Shown: positions 24,254 through 37,561, counted from the stretch's first letter. The stretch is DNA of 64,000 nt from Citrobacter sp. RHB25-C09 (GCF_013836145.1 NZ_CP057483.1:4030001-4094000); one strand, 5' to 3'. Made by a program: numbers and translations. Notes: generated by a model not told the origin, from the sequence alone.

Positions 24254-25183
24254 TTAATCCAATGTTGGATTCATGTGACGCAGATCGTATGGCGTGATCT
24301 GGTAGACGTAATAGTTGAGCCAGTTAGTAAACAGCAAATTGCCGTGGCTTCGCCAGGTCGCTCGGGGTTTGTTTTGCGGATCGTCCTTCGGGAAATAGTT
24401 GTACGGAACTTCCGGCGTTAGCCCCGCTTCGACATCGCGAAAATATTCACTCGCGAGCGTGTTGGCATCGTATTCCGGGTGTCCGGTGACAAACGCGATA
24501 CGCTTATCTTTGCTGGCAAACAGATACGCATCGCCATTCTCTGTCTCGGCAAGGATCTCGAGGTCGGTATATTCCCGAATTAACGCTGCCGGGAAATCGG
24601 CATAACGTGAATGCGGCGCCAGGAACGAGTCATCAAAACCGCGCGTCAACAGCGCGTGGGGATGAAGAATGTGATGCTCGTAGACGCCGGAAAGTTTGTC
24701 TGTGCGGGTTTGTTTAGGAATACCGTAAAGGATGTTCAGCGCGGCCTGTACCGCCCAACAGACAAACAGGGTGGACGTGACGTGGTCTTTCGCCCATTCA
24801 AGCACCTGTTTGATCTGTGGCCAATAGGCGACATCATTGAATTCCACCAGACCCAGCGGCGCACCGGTGACGATTAGACCATCGAAGTTTTGATCGCAGA
24901 TATCTTCAAAGTTGCAGTAAAAATTGTTCAGATGCTCCGCTGGCGTATTACGCGATTCACGCGCGTCAATCCGCAGCAGTTGCACATCGACCTGCAGCGG
25001 AGAGTTTGAGAGCAGCCGTAAGAACTGATTTTCAGTTTCGATTTTCTTTGGCATCAGGTTGAGGATGAGCACCTTTAGCGGACGAATTTCCTGACCTGAA
25101 GCGCGAGAGGTTGTCATAACAAAGACATTTTCCTCACGCAAGAAATTGACGGCGGGTAGCTCGTCCAGCACGCGAATCGGCAT
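24254..25183 (-). CDS. metA: MetA, homoserine O-succinyltransferase
   Basis: MetA acylates homoserine with succinyl-CoA, the first committed step of methionine synthesis. The catalytic cysteine lies in FVCWAVQAALNILYG (residue 142) and the His/Glu pair in FVTGHPEYDANTLA (residues 235/237). Length 309 is as in E. coli. The tandem MetJ boxes upstream indicate repression by MetJ with S-adenosylmethionine. A strong terminator follows, so it is monocistronic. Confidence 0.97.
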   Translation of the reverse strand: MPIRVLDELPAVNFLREENVFVMTTSRASGQEIRPLKVLILNLMPKKIETENQFLRLLSNSPLQVDVQLLRIDARESRNTPAEHLNNFYCNFEDICDQNFDGLIVTGAPLGLVEFNDVAYWPQIKQVLEWAKDHVTSTLFVCWAVQAALNILYGIPKQTRTDKLSGVYEHHILHPHALLTRGFDDSFLAPHSRYADFPAALIREYTDLEILAETENGDAYLFASKDKRIAFVTGHPEYDANTLASEYFRDVEAGLTPEVPYNYFPKDDPQNKPRATWRSHGNLLFTNWLNYYVYQITPYDLRHMNPTLD

Positions 25184-25202
25184 AACCTGATAACCTCACT
25201 AC

Positions 25203-25234
25203 ATACGTTTAAACGTTTAGACATCCAGATAGCT
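25203..25234. promoter_or_regulatory. MetJ operator, four tandem met boxes
   Basis: Four adjacent 8-bp units, read on the minus strand as AGCTATCT, GGATGTCT, AAACGTTT and AAACGTAT, resemble the met-box consensus AGACGTCT. They begin about 20 bp upstream of metA and correspond to the known E. coli metA operator. Confidence 0.85.
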
Positions 25235-25339
25235 GAAGATACCGAGAATTAACCTGAATGTCGAGTCTGCATGTGAAAGGTGAGAAAGTTTCACGACGAC
25301 ATATGTATTAGACTATAAGCAGGAGAAAAAGGAGAGATT

Positions 25340-25783
25340 ATGGTTATTTCCATTCGCCGATCGCGGCATGATGAAGGGGAGAAATTGGTGGCTATCTGGT
25401 GTCGTTCGGTTGATGCCACGCATGATTTTCTGTCTAAAGAGTACCGAATTGAACTTGAAGAACTGGTGCGTTCTTTTCTACCTGAAGCACCACTGTGGGT
25501 GGCTGCCAATGAGAAGGATGAGCCCATCGCGTTTATGCTGCTTACAGGGGAGCATATGGATGCGCTGTTTGTCGATCCGGACGTGCGCGGCTGTGGCGTA
25601 GGTAAGATGTTGATAGAGCATGCGCTTACGCTGGCACCTCATTTGACGACCAATGTGAATGAACAGAACGAACAGGCCGTTGGGTTTTATAAAAAGATGG
25701 GATTCCAAGTGACAGGTCGTTCAGAAGTGGATGATTTGGGGCGCCCGCATCCGTTGTTAAACCTGGCTTATTGCACGCTGTAG
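25340..25783 (+). CDS. yjaB: YjaB, GNAT-family acetyltransferase
   Basis: This 147-residue protein has the single GNAT fold; the acetyl-CoA loop is DPDVRGCGVGKMLIEHAL (residues ~80-98), followed by the NEQNEQAVGFYKKMGF motif typical of the C-terminal half. Its natural substrate is not known. Length and sequence agree with E. coli YjaB. GGAG lies upstream of the ATG. The stop codon TAG falls inside a REP element. The E. coli neighbour yjaA is absent. Confidence 0.94.
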   Translation: MVISIRRSRHDEGEKLVAIWCRSVDATHDFLSKEYRIELEELVRSFLPEAPLWVAANEKDEPIAFMLLTGEHMDALFVDPDVRGCGVGKMLIEHALTLAPHLTTNVNEQNEQAVGFYKKMGFQVTGRSEVDDLGRPHPLLNLAYCTL

Positions 25784-25812
25784 GCCGGATAAGGCAGAGT
25801 TGCCATCCGGCA
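25780..25812. repeat. REP element overlapping the yjaB stop
   Basis: GTAGGCCGGATAAGGCAGAG...TTGCCATCCGGCAAC is a REP unit whose GTAG supplies the yjaB stop codon. It lies between yjaB and the convergent rRNA operon terminator. Confidence 0.9.
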
Positions 25813-25837
25813 ACTCTGCTCTGCGGGGCAAAAACGC

Positions 25838-25864
25838 AAAAAGCCCATCCGTCAGGATGGGCTC
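25838..25864 (-). terminator. rRNA operon terminator T1
   Basis: On the minus strand GAGCCCATCC-TGAC-GGATGGGCTTTTTG is the canonical enterobacterial rrn T1 hairpin with T-run, 12 bp past the 5S gene. Confidence 0.95.
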
Positions 25865-25876
25865 TTCACTTATTTG

Positions 25877-25996
25877 ATGCCTGGCAGTTCCCTACTCTCA
25901 CATGGGGAGACCCCACACTACCATCGGCGCTACGGCGTTTCACTTCTGAGTTCGGCATGGGGTCAGGTGGGACCACCGCGCTAAAGCCGCCAGGCA
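25877..25996 (-). rRNA. rrf: 5S ribosomal RNA
   Basis: The 120-nt sequence begins TGCCTGGCGGC and ends GCCAGGCAT on the minus strand, matching E. coli 5S almost base for base, including the closing helix 1. It is the last gene of the rRNA operon. Confidence 0.98.
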
Positions 25997-26026
25997 AATT
26001 CTTTGTGCTCAGTACGCAATATTTTA

Positions 26027-26135
26027 TCGCATCAGCTGCGTTGGCCGCATTCGCGAACCTCAGTCACATACTTATGTATGCTCCTTCCGTCGCTTCACTT
26101 GCCGCCTTGCCGCTGCGCAAACTATTGCGCACTAC
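26027..26135 (-). repeat. Enterobacterial imperfect palindromic repeat, copy B
   Basis: The 23S-5S spacer contains GTCACATACTTATGTATGCT with CATA/TATG arms and the flanking CACTTGCCGCCTTGCCGC, matching copy A at 2901-3010. It would be part of the precursor rRNA and may base-pair on itself near processing sites. Confidence 0.7.
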
Positions 26136-26192
26136 AATCTGTAATCAAAGCTGAAAATTCTCTCAATTCCGCCAAAACATCTTCGGCGTTGT

Positions 26193-29099
<2,907 letters not shown>

Positions 29100-29332
29100 T
29101 CACAACCCGAAGATGTCTTGTTCTGTCCGGTTTGTTGCGCGTTGTGAATACTGCGTTGTTCCGTACTCGCGATGCTCATGGACATTAAGTCCACTGCGCT
29201 CGCTGCGTGCGGTACGCCTTGTCTTCACTTCGCTCACTTCACCTTTTACAGGTTATCTTCTGATTGCGAAAATTTGAGAGACTCGAACACACATTGACTG
29301 TGTGTCGTTTCAATTTTCAGCTTGATCCAGAT

Positions 29333-29344
29333 TTTTAAAGAGCA
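29333..29344 (-). promoter_or_regulatory. rrn spacer boxA antitermination site
   Basis: TGCTCTTTAAAA on the minus strand is the boxA motif in the tRNA-23S spacer, recognised by the Nus factor antitermination complex. Confidence 0.85.
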
Positions 29345-29417
29345 AATATCTCAAACATGACTCGTAAGTCAGTTTTGAGATATGACGGCCGGTGACTTTC
29401 ACTCACAAACCAGCAAG

Positions 29418-29493
29418 TGGCGTCCCCTAGGGGATTCGAACCCCTGTTACCGCCGTGAAAGGGCGGTGTCCTGGGCCTCTAGACGAAGGGGAC
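29418..29493 (-). tRNA. gltV: tRNA-Glu (UUC anticodon)
   Basis: The 76-nt gene folds as a cloverleaf: acceptor GTCCCCT/AGGGGAC, anticodon loop CCTTTCACG with TTC anticodon, T-loop GGTTCGAATCC, and an encoded CCA end. A single tRNA-Glu in the 16S-23S spacer matches E. coli rrnE. It is cut from the rRNA precursor. Confidence 0.98.
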
Positions 29494-29577
29494 GTAAAGT
29501 CTCAATCGCAAGACGCCTTGCTATTTACTTTTCATCAGACAATCTGTGTGGACACTACAAAGGCAGGTTCTTTAAGG

Positions 29578-31119
<1,542 letters not shown>

Positions 31120-31250
31120 AAGTTTGATGCTCGTAGAATTAAACTTCGTAATGAATTACGTGTTCACTCTTTGAGACTTGGTATTCATTTAGTGTCCGAG
31201 GACATTAAGAATCCATGTCACTTTGAGTGCCCACACAGATTGTCTGATAA

Positions 31251-31265
31251 ATTGTTAAAGAGCAG
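31251..31265 (-). promoter_or_regulatory. rrn leader boxA
   Basis: TGCTCTTTAACAATT on the minus strand is the leader boxA that assembles the rRNA antitermination complex. It lies between promoter P2 and the 16S gene. Confidence 0.92.
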
Positions 31266-31302
31266 TTGCGACGCGCTTCAGCGCTCTGTCGCGAGGTGGC
31301 GT

Positions 31303-31330
31303 ATATTACGCTTTCCTCTTTCAGAGTCAA
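31303..31330 (-). promoter_or_regulatory. rRNA promoter P2
   Basis: On the minus strand TTGACT (31330-31325) and TAATAT (31308-31303) are separated by 16 bp, matching the E. coli rrnE P2 layout and sequence. Confidence 0.88.
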
Positions 31331-31413
31331 CCCTGAATTTCAGGATTTTTCTCTTCATCGCCACTGGCGTTTTTCTGTGAAGTGATTCACATCCGCCGTG
31401 TCGATGGAGGCGC

Positions 31414-31441
31414 ATTATAGGGAGTTCCCGAGCATCCGCAA
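31414..31441 (-). promoter_or_regulatory. rRNA promoter P1
   Basis: On the minus strand TTGCGG (31441-31436) and TATAAT (31419-31414) are separated by 16 bp, followed by the discriminator GCGCCTCC. The suboptimal 16-bp spacer and GC-rich discriminator are the features that make rrn P1 sensitive to ppGpp. AT-rich DNA upstream (31442-31560) may hold the UP element and Fis sites. Confidence 0.9.
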
Positions 31442-31622
31442 TAGAAAAATTGCAGAAAAATGACTGACTGCTGCATTCCCCAGCAAAACCCCGCTTTATA
31501 CCCTTTTACACACAGACTTATCCACAATTGCACGATTCCTTTCGCGGATCTCACCGTCCAGAGCGGCTATCTATAGAAGGAAAATTAACGCCAATATCGA
31601 AACAGAAAAATTCGCGAGCGTT

Positions 31623-31638
31623 GCGCAAACGTTTTCGT
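31623..31638 (+). promoter_or_regulatory. PurR operator of purHD
   Basis: GCGCAAACGTTTTCGT matches the PurR consensus ACGCAAACGTTTNCNT in 14 of 16 positions by eye. It overlaps the purH promoter, directly before a -10-like TACAAT (31639-31644). Confidence 0.92.
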
Positions 31639-31664
31639 TACAATGCCCACCGCAAAACTAAGAT

Positions 31665-31712
31665 GCCCCGTAAGGGGCGTTAGCTGAGTTTTTCACGAAA
31701 AATTCAGCTAAC
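31665..31712 (+). other. Tandem hairpins in the purH leader
   Basis: A small stem GCCCC-GTAA-GGGGC with a GNRA-type loop (31665-31678) is followed by a 34-nt inverted repeat (31679-31712) pairing GTTAGCTGA with TCAGCTAAC through TTTTT/AAAAA inner strands. Both lie between the purH promoter and start codon. Confidence 0.65.
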
Positions 31713-31746
31713 GCTCTCTGTAATAGTCAAATCCAGGGGATTTACC

Positions 31747-33336
31747 ATGCAACAACGTCGTCCAGTCCGCCGCGCTCTGCTCAGTGTTTCTGACAAAGCC
31801 GGTATCGTTGAATTCGCCCAGGCACTTTCCGCTCGCGGTGTGGAGCTTCTGTCTACAGGGGGCACCGCCCGTCTGTTAGCAGAAAAAGGTCTGCCAGTGA
31901 CCGAAGTTTCCGATTACACCGGTTTCCCGGAAATGATGGATGGACGCGTGAAGACCCTGCATCCGAAAGTCCACGGCGGTATTCTTGGTCGTCGTGGTCA
32001 GGATGATGGGATTATGGAACAGCACGGTATCGCCCCCATCGACATGGTCGTCGTGAATCTTTATCCGTTCGCCGAGACCGTCGCACGTGAAGGCTGCTCG
32101 CTGGAAGATGCGGTAGAAAACATTGATATCGGCGGCCCGACCATGGTTCGCTCCGCAGCGAAGAACCATAAAGATGTCGCCATCGTGGTGAAGAGCAGTG
32201 ACTACGACGCCATTATTAAAGAGATGGATGCCAATGAAGGCTCGCTGACTCTCGATACCCGTTTCGATCTCGCCATTAAAGCTTTCGAGCACACCGCCGC
32301 CTACGACAGCATGATCGCCAACTACTTCGGCAGCATGGTTCCGGCTTATCACGGCGAAAGTAAAGACGCTGCCGGACGCTTCCCGCGTACACTGAACCTG
32401 AACTTCATTAAGAAGCAGGATATGCGCTACGGCGAGAACAGCCACCAGCAGGCTGCCTTCTATATAGAAGAGAATGTAAAAGAAGCTTCCGTTGCCACCG
32501 CACAGCAAGTTCAGGGCAAAGCACTCTCCTACAACAACATCGCCGATACCGACGCTGCGCTGGAATGTGTGAAAGAGTTCAACGAGCCAGCCTGCGTTAT
32601 CGTTAAGCACGCCAACCCATGCGGCGTGGCGGTAAGCACCTCTATTCTGGACGCTTACGATCGCGCATATAAAACCGACCCGACCTCCGCGTTCGGCGGC
32701 ATTATCGCCTTTAACCGCGAGCTGGATGCCGAAACCGCGCAGGCAATTATCTCCCGCCAGTTTGTCGAAGTGATCATCGCGCCGTCTGCTACCGAAGACG
32801 CGCTGAAAATCACCGCCGCCAAACAGAACGTTCGCGTCCTGACCTGCGGTCAGTGGGCAGAGCGCGTACCGGGTCTGGACTTCAAACGCGTCAACGGCGG
32901 TTTGCTGGTTCAGGACCGTGACCTGGGAATGGTCACTGCGGGTGAACTGCGTGTCGTCACGAAGCGCCAGCCCACCGAGCAGGAACTGCGTGATGCGCTG
33001 TTCTGCTGGAAAGTGGCGAAATTCGTTAAATCCAACGCCATTGTCTACGCCAAAGAGAATATGACCATCGGCATCGGCGCAGGCCAGATGAGCCGCGTCT
33101 ACTCCGCGAAAATTGCAGGCATTAAAGCTGCTGATGAGGGACTGGAAGTGAAAGGTTCCGCCATGGCGTCTGATGCCTTCTTCCCGTTCCGCGATGGCAT
33201 TGACGCCGCTGCCGCCGTTGGCGTGAGCTGCGTTATCCAGCCTGGCGGTTCCATCCGTGATGATGAAGTGATTGCCGCCGCTGATGAGCACGGTATTGCG
33301 ATGATCTTCACCGACATGCGCCACTTCCGCCATTAA
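31747..33336 (+). CDS. purH: PurH, AICAR transformylase / IMP cyclohydrolase
   Basis: PurH catalyses the last two steps of IMP synthesis. The N-terminal ~200 residues are the cyclohydrolase (MGS-like; STGGTARLL, MMDGRVKTLHPKVHGG). The C-terminal part is the formyltransferase with the catalytic KHANPCG (K266, H267) and SDAFFPFRDGID. Length 529 equals E. coli. The PurR box upstream shows purine repression. purD follows after 11 nt in the same operon. Confidence 0.98.
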   Translation: MQQRRPVRRALLSVSDKAGIVEFAQALSARGVELLSTGGTARLLAEKGLPVTEVSDYTGFPEMMDGRVKTLHPKVHGGILGRRGQDDGIMEQHGIAPIDMVVVNLYPFAETVAREGCSLEDAVENIDIGGPTMVRSAAKNHKDVAIVVKSSDYDAIIKEMDANEGSLTLDTRFDLAIKAFEHTAAYDSMIANYFGSMVPAYHGESKDAAGRFPRTLNLNFIKKQDMRYGENSHQQAAFYIEENVKEASVATAQQVQGKALSYNNIADTDAALECVKEFNEPACVIVKHANPCGVAVSTSILDAYDRAYKTDPTSAFGGIIAFNRELDAETAQAIISRQFVEVIIAPSATEDALKITAAKQNVRVLTCGQWAERVPGLDFKRVNGGLLVQDRDLGMVTAGELRVVTKRQPTEQELRDALFCWKVAKFVKSNAIVYAKENMTIGIGAGQMSRVYSAKIAGIKAADEGLEVKGSAMASDAFFPFRDGIDAAAAVGVSCVIQPGGSIRDDEVIAAADEHGIAMIFTDMRHFRH

Positions 33337-33347
33337 TGGAGCGAAAC

Positions 33348-34637
33348 ATGAAAGTATTAGTGATTGGCAACGGCGGGCGCGAGCACGCACTGGCGTGGAA
33401 AGCAGCCCAGTCGCCAAAAGTGACAACCGTGTTTGTCGCGCCAGGTAACGCCGGTACCGCGCTGGAACCGACCCTGCAAAACGTCGCCATTAGCGCTACC
33501 GATATTCCGGCACTACTGAACTTTGCGCAGAGCGAGAAGATCGACCTGACCATCGTTGGTCCGGAAGCGCCGCTGGTAATTGGCGTGGTGGATACCTTCC
33601 GCGCTGCGGGTTTGAAAATATTCGGACCAACCGAAGGGGCAGCGCAGCTTGAAGGCTCGAAAGCGTTCACTAAGGATTTCCTTGCGCGCCATCAGATCCC
33701 TACTGCCGAGTACCAGAACTTCACCGAAATAGAACCTGCGCTGGCCTACCTGCGGGAGAAAGGCGCACCTATCGTCATTAAGGCCGATGGTCTGGCCGCC
33801 GGTAAAGGCGTAATTGTCGCGATGACGCTTGCCGAAGCTGAAGCCGCCGTGCATGACATGCTTGCAGGTAACGCCTTTGGCGACGCGGGTCACCGCATTG
33901 TGATTGAAGAGTTTCTTGACGGTGAAGAAGCGAGCTTCATTGTGATGGTCGACGGCGAGCATGTCCTGCCAATGGCCACCAGCCAGGATCACAAACGCGT
34001 TGGCGATAAAGACACCGGACCAAACACAGGCGGCATGGGCGCGTATTCTCCGGCACCGGTAGTGACCGATGAAGTCCACCAGCGCACCATGGAACGCATC
34101 ATCTGGCCAACCGTAAAAGGCATGGCGGCAGAAGGCAATACTTATACCGGTTTCCTGTATGCGGGTCTGATGATCGACAAGCAGGGCAACCCGAAGGTTA
34201 TTGAATTTAACTGCCGCTTTGGCGATCCGGAAACCCAACCGATTATGCTGCGCATGAAGTCCGATCTGGTCGAACTTTGTCTGGCTGCCTGTGAAGGCAA
34301 ACTGGACGAGCAGAAGTCTGAGTGGGATGAGCGCGCTTCACTGGGCGTGGTGATCGCGGCAGGAGGTTATCCTGGCGATTACCGCACGGGCGATGTGATC
34401 CACGGCCTGCCGCTGGAAGAAGTCGCGGACGGCAAAGTGTTCCACGCCGGCACGAAGCTGGCGGATAACGAACAGGTTGTCACCAGCGGCGGTCGCGTTC
34501 TGTGTGCCACTGCGCTGGGTCATACCGTGGCTGAAGCGCAGAAACGTGCTTACGCCTTAATGCGCGATATCCACTGGGACGATTGTTTCTGCCGCAAAGA
34601 CATCGGCTGGCGCGCCATTGAGCGCGAGCAGAATTAA
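33348..34637 (+). CDS. purD: PurD, phosphoribosylamine-glycine ligase
   Basis: PurD ligates glycine to phosphoribosylamine with ATP, giving GAR in purine synthesis. It is an ATP-grasp enzyme: GNGGREHALAWK at the N-terminus, KADGLAAGKGV in the nucleotide-binding subdomain, and the metal-binding FNCRFGDPETQ. The ATG at 33348 gives 429 residues as in E. coli; an in-frame ATG four codons earlier, joined to the purH stop, is rejected. Its stop overlaps the stop of convergent zraR by 4 bp. Confidence 0.97.
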   Translation: MKVLVIGNGGREHALAWKAAQSPKVTTVFVAPGNAGTALEPTLQNVAISATDIPALLNFAQSEKIDLTIVGPEAPLVIGVVDTFRAAGLKIFGPTEGAAQLEGSKAFTKDFLARHQIPTAEYQNFTEIEPALAYLREKGAPIVIKADGLAAGKGVIVAMTLAEAEAAVHDMLAGNAFGDAGHRIVIEEFLDGEEASFIVMVDGEHVLPMATSQDHKRVGDKDTGPNTGGMGAYSPAPVVTDEVHQRTMERIIWPTVKGMAAEGNTYTGFLYAGLMIDKQGNPKVIEFNCRFGDPETQPIMLRMKSDLVELCLAACEGKLDEQKSEWDERASLGVVIAAGGYPGDYRTGDVIHGLPLEEVADGKVFHAGTKLADNEQVVTSGGRVLCATALGHTVAEAQKRAYALMRDIHWDDCFCRKDIGWRAIEREQN

Positions 34638-35959
34638 CGCGACAGTTTCGCAAGCAGCGTTTTGCGCGTAATCCCTAACTGACGGGCGGCTTCTGTTTTG
34701 TTGCCGCCCGTTTTCTCCAGCGCCGCCAGAATCACCTCTTTTTCCACTTCCACCAGCGGTTGTATAACGTCTTCCCGTATCAAGGGGATTGCCGTGTTAG
34801 CAATAGCCAGCGGCAGCTCGCGTTCAGAGATGTACTCCCCGTGCAGCAGAACGACCGCACGCTCTATCGCGTTTTCCAGTTCGCGAATATTGCCCGGCCA
34901 GTCGTAATGAATCAGCAGATCCATCGCGCGTGGCGTAAAGCCTTTGACTGCTTTGCGATTGCGCTCGGCAAAGCGACGGAGAAAGTAGTCAGCCAGTAAG
35001 GGAATATCCTCCCGGCGCTGACGTAACGACGGCATTTCAATGGCCACCACGTTCAGACGATAATACAGATCCTGACGAAAACGGCCGGCGTTAACCTCTT
35101 CGGCCAGATCACGGTGCGTTGCAGCAATCAGGCGGACGTCGACGGAAAGCGTCTGATTACTCCCGACGCGCTGCACTTCACGCTCCTGAATCGCCCGAAG
35201 TAAGCGTACCTGCATCAAGGGTGAAATATCGCCAATTTCATCGAGAAACAGCGTGCCGCCGTCGGCTTCGACAAAACGCCCTTCCCGCCGCCGGTCGGCC
35301 CCGGTAAATGCTCCTTTTTCATGACCGAACAGTTCAGATTCCAGAAGTGACTCATTCAGCGCGGCACAGTTAAGCGTCACCAGCGGCTTGTCGCGACGCG
35401 CACTGCTGGCATGCAGGGCTCGCGCCACTAACTCTTTGCCGGTACCGGAGTCGCCGTGAATCAGTACCGTGGCGTCTGATGGAGCAACCATCGCAATTTC
35501 ACTCAGGAGTTGCTGCATCGCCGGGCTTTCGCCGACCATGCCAAACTGCGTGGCGGACACCGAGGGCAGCTCGCTGGTGGAATCTCGCGTATGCGCCAGG
35601 GCGTTTTCCAGCGTCTCCTGAAGACGGTCAAAGTCCAACGGCTTGATGAGGTAATCCAGCGCGCCGGTTTTCAGCGCTTCGACGGCGGTTTCCACGCTGG
35701 AGTAAGCCGTCATAATCAAGACCGGAATCGCCGGGTTCAGCGCTTTGATCTCTTTAAGCGTTTCTATGCCATCCATTTCCGCCATGCGCACATCGCACAG
35801 CACAAGGTCATAAACATGCTCGCGAACTTTATCCAGCGCCGCGCGTCCGCTATAGGCCAGCGCGACGTCATAGCCCCAGCCGCGCAGTAAAGCCTGTAGA
35901 ATTGTGCAGTGGCTGATGTCGTCATCGACCACCAGTATGTCAATCTTTGGGCGAATCAT
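34634..35959 (-). CDS. zraR: ZraR, sigma-54 response regulator for zinc stress
   Basis: ZraR activates zraP and zraSR in response to high zinc and envelope stress. The receiver domain has the phosphorylated aspartate in DLVLCDVRMAEMDG (residue ~54). The AAA+ domain follows, with Walker A GDSGTGKE, the sigma-54 contact GAFTGA and Walker B GGTLFLDEIGD. A Fis-type helix-turn-helix ends the protein (NKTEAARQLGITRKTLLAKL). Length 441 is the family value. Its start overlaps the zraS stop (ATGA). Confidence 0.96.
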   Translation of the reverse strand: MIRPKIDILVVDDDISHCTILQALLRGWGYDVALAYSGRAALDKVREHVYDLVLCDVRMAEMDGIETLKEIKALNPAIPVLIMTAYSSVETAVEALKTGALDYLIKPLDFDRLQETLENALAHTRDSTSELPSVSATQFGMVGESPAMQQLLSEIAMVAPSDATVLIHGDSGTGKELVARALHASSARRDKPLVTLNCAALNESLLESELFGHEKGAFTGADRRREGRFVEADGGTLFLDEIGDISPLMQVRLLRAIQEREVQRVGSNQTLSVDVRLIAATHRDLAEEVNAGRFRQDLYYRLNVVAIEMPSLRQRREDIPLLADYFLRRFAERNRKAVKGFTPRAMDLLIHYDWPGNIRELENAIERAVVLLHGEYISERELPLAIANTAIPLIREDVIQPLVEVEKEVILAALEKTGGNKTEAARQLGITRKTLLAKLSR

Positions 35960-37353
35960 CCTTGTGGATCCTTACGTTTGCCTGTCACCGGTAGCCAGAT
36001 AGTGAAAATGGCGCCTTTACCTGCCGGACTGTCCGCGTGAATGGTCCCACCGTGTTGTTCGATGATGTTCTGTACGACCGCCAGCCCCAGCCCCGTCCCG
36101 TCTGCTTTGGTGGTGAAATAGGGGGTGAAAATGGCGTCCAGTTGCTCCGGGGCGATCCCTTTTCCACTGTCTGTGACAGTGATTTTAACCCGTTCGGCAC
36201 CGCCTGCGCTCGCCTCAATGCGGATGGTCCCCTGATGGTCGATGGCATGAATCGCATTCAGATACAGATTCAACAGCACCTGGGTCAATCGGTCCGGGTC
36301 GGCCTGAACCCTGGGCAGCGCTGCGTCAGGCATAAATTGCAGCACAATCTCCCTGCTATGAGCATCCTGGCTTATCAGTTGCAGAGAGTGTGCGATGACC
36401 TCGTTCAGATCCACCGTTTGTAGGGATAAATGCGCGGGCTTCACCAGTTCCAGCAGTTCGCTAACCACCCGGTTTAAGCGGTCGGCCTCTTTCGCCATCA
36501 CCTGCGCCAACTCATGCGCTTCTCCCCCTGCGGGCGCGCGTTCGGCAAAATACTTTGCCAACCCTTTAATGGAGGAGAGCGGATTGCGAATCTCATGCGC
36601 GACGCCTGCCGCCAGGTGACCAAGCGCCACCAGCTTCTCTTTACGGTTTATTTCGTCCTGTAAAAGCTGGCGAGAACGCCTGTACCGCCGGTACCAGAAG
36701 AAGGTCAGGATTGTCGCCAGCAGTACGGTGGAAAGCGCGAACAGCATTATCAGCGTATTGCGCCACTCACGCGCCTGGGTGGTCGCTAAGTCGCGCGCAT
36801 CAAAGGCGATAAAAATATACTGCGGATCAGAAACGATCGTTCTGGCTGCGTGACGCATCCTGTTGCCCATGCCGTGACCGCCCGAAACAAACAGCGGCTG
36901 GAACTGGCGGTAGATTTCCAGTGCGGGAACGGCATTCCCCTGCGCATCCAGCGCGTCAATCGATCGCCACTGCGCTTCTGCGTTCGGCGTTAATTTTTGC
37001 AACGCGTCAGCCGTATAGAGTATTTCACCGACCCGACCCGGATCGCTGTGCATGACAACGTTGCCCTGCGCGTCCGTCACGGCAAACCACAATACGCCAG
37101 GCTGCCCCGCCATCTCTTCAAGCAGCGCCTGCTGCTGGGCGTGGTGCATTCGCATCCCCATGCCGACACGGGTACCGGACTCCAGCGCGCGGATGAGCAC
37201 GCTGCCCTTTTCCAGGAGCGTCTGTCGGGCAGCAGCACTTTCCCGGCCATAATCGCGAATGACCATCACGGCAAACAACCCGACCAGAATCAGTATCGCG
37301 GCGGGAAGCAAACCGCTCAGCCATTTCGCAGCGGTGTCCTTATGTTGTTGCAT
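35956..37353 (-). CDS. zraS: ZraS, membrane sensor histidine kinase
   Basis: ZraS senses periplasmic zinc together with ZraP and phosphorylates ZraR. Two membrane spans are visible (about residues 10-30, LLPAAILILVGLFAVMVI; and ~195-215, LIMLFALSTVLLATILTFFW), enclosing a periplasmic sensor domain. The H-box is AAGVAHEIRNPLSSIKG, followed by N, G1 (DSGKGI) and G2 (GTGLGLAV) boxes. The ATG at 37353 gives 465 residues, identical in length to E. coli; the upstream in-frame ATG is unlikely. The periplasmic loop differs most from E. coli. Confidence 0.95.
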   Translation of the reverse strand: MQQHKDTAAKWLSGLLPAAILILVGLFAVMVIRDYGRESAAARQTLLEKGSVLIRALESGTRVGMGMRMHHAQQQALLEEMAGQPGVLWFAVTDAQGNVVMHSDPGRVGEILYTADALQKLTPNAEAQWRSIDALDAQGNAVPALEIYRQFQPLFVSGGHGMGNRMRHAARTIVSDPQYIFIAFDARDLATTQAREWRNTLIMLFALSTVLLATILTFFWYRRYRRSRQLLQDEINRKEKLVALGHLAAGVAHEIRNPLSSIKGLAKYFAERAPAGGEAHELAQVMAKEADRLNRVVSELLELVKPAHLSLQTVDLNEVIAHSLQLISQDAHSREIVLQFMPDAALPRVQADPDRLTQVLLNLYLNAIHAIDHQGTIRIEASAGGAERVKITVTDSGKGIAPEQLDAIFTPYFTTKADGTGLGLAVVQNIIEQHGGTIHADSPAGKGAIFTIWLPVTGKRKDPQG

Positions 37354-37397
37354 AACGCCATTCACTCGCTCTGTTACCCCATACATTCCTTGTTTCA

Positions 37398-37413
37398 GCA
37401 GAAATCATGCCAG
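37398..37413 (-). promoter_or_regulatory. Sigma-54 promoter of zraSR
   Basis: On the minus strand TGGCATGATTTCTGCT has GG and GC separated by exactly 10 nt, the sigma-54 -24/-12 spacing, 45 bp upstream of the zraS start. Confidence 0.8.
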
Positions 37414-37462
37414 CTTTCTTTGTCAATATCCCCGCCTTGCCACACAAACCGCCGATACAGAC

Positions 37463-37508
37463 GAGTAAAAATGACTCGCTGCGTCAATCAGGTGGGTCAT
37501 TTTTACTC
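37463..37508. promoter_or_regulatory. ZraR enhancer sites
   Basis: GAGTAAAAATGAC and its exact inverted copy GTCATTTTTACTC are separated by 20 bp, between the divergent zraP and zraSR sigma-54 promoters. This matches the ZraR-binding sites described in E. coli and would serve both promoters. Confidence 0.88.
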
Positions 37509-37561
37509 GTTTCACCAACGGACGTGCGACCAGAACCCGCATCGCACGGGGAAAACACTTC

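Noticed and set aside
25203..25234. Possible CRISPR-like tandem 8-bp units upstream of metA
   Set aside because: The units are contiguous met boxes forming the MetJ operator, with no spacers.
29160..29260. Possible fourth copy of the palindromic repeat in the 23S-tRNA spacer
   Set aside because: Only short GCTCGCT/CACTTCGCTC-like matches are present and the CACATA-TATGCT core is missing.
31876..33426. A 516-codon frame opposite purH
   Set aside because: It extends across the purH-purD junction on the antisense strand and shows no known domain; purH explains the region.
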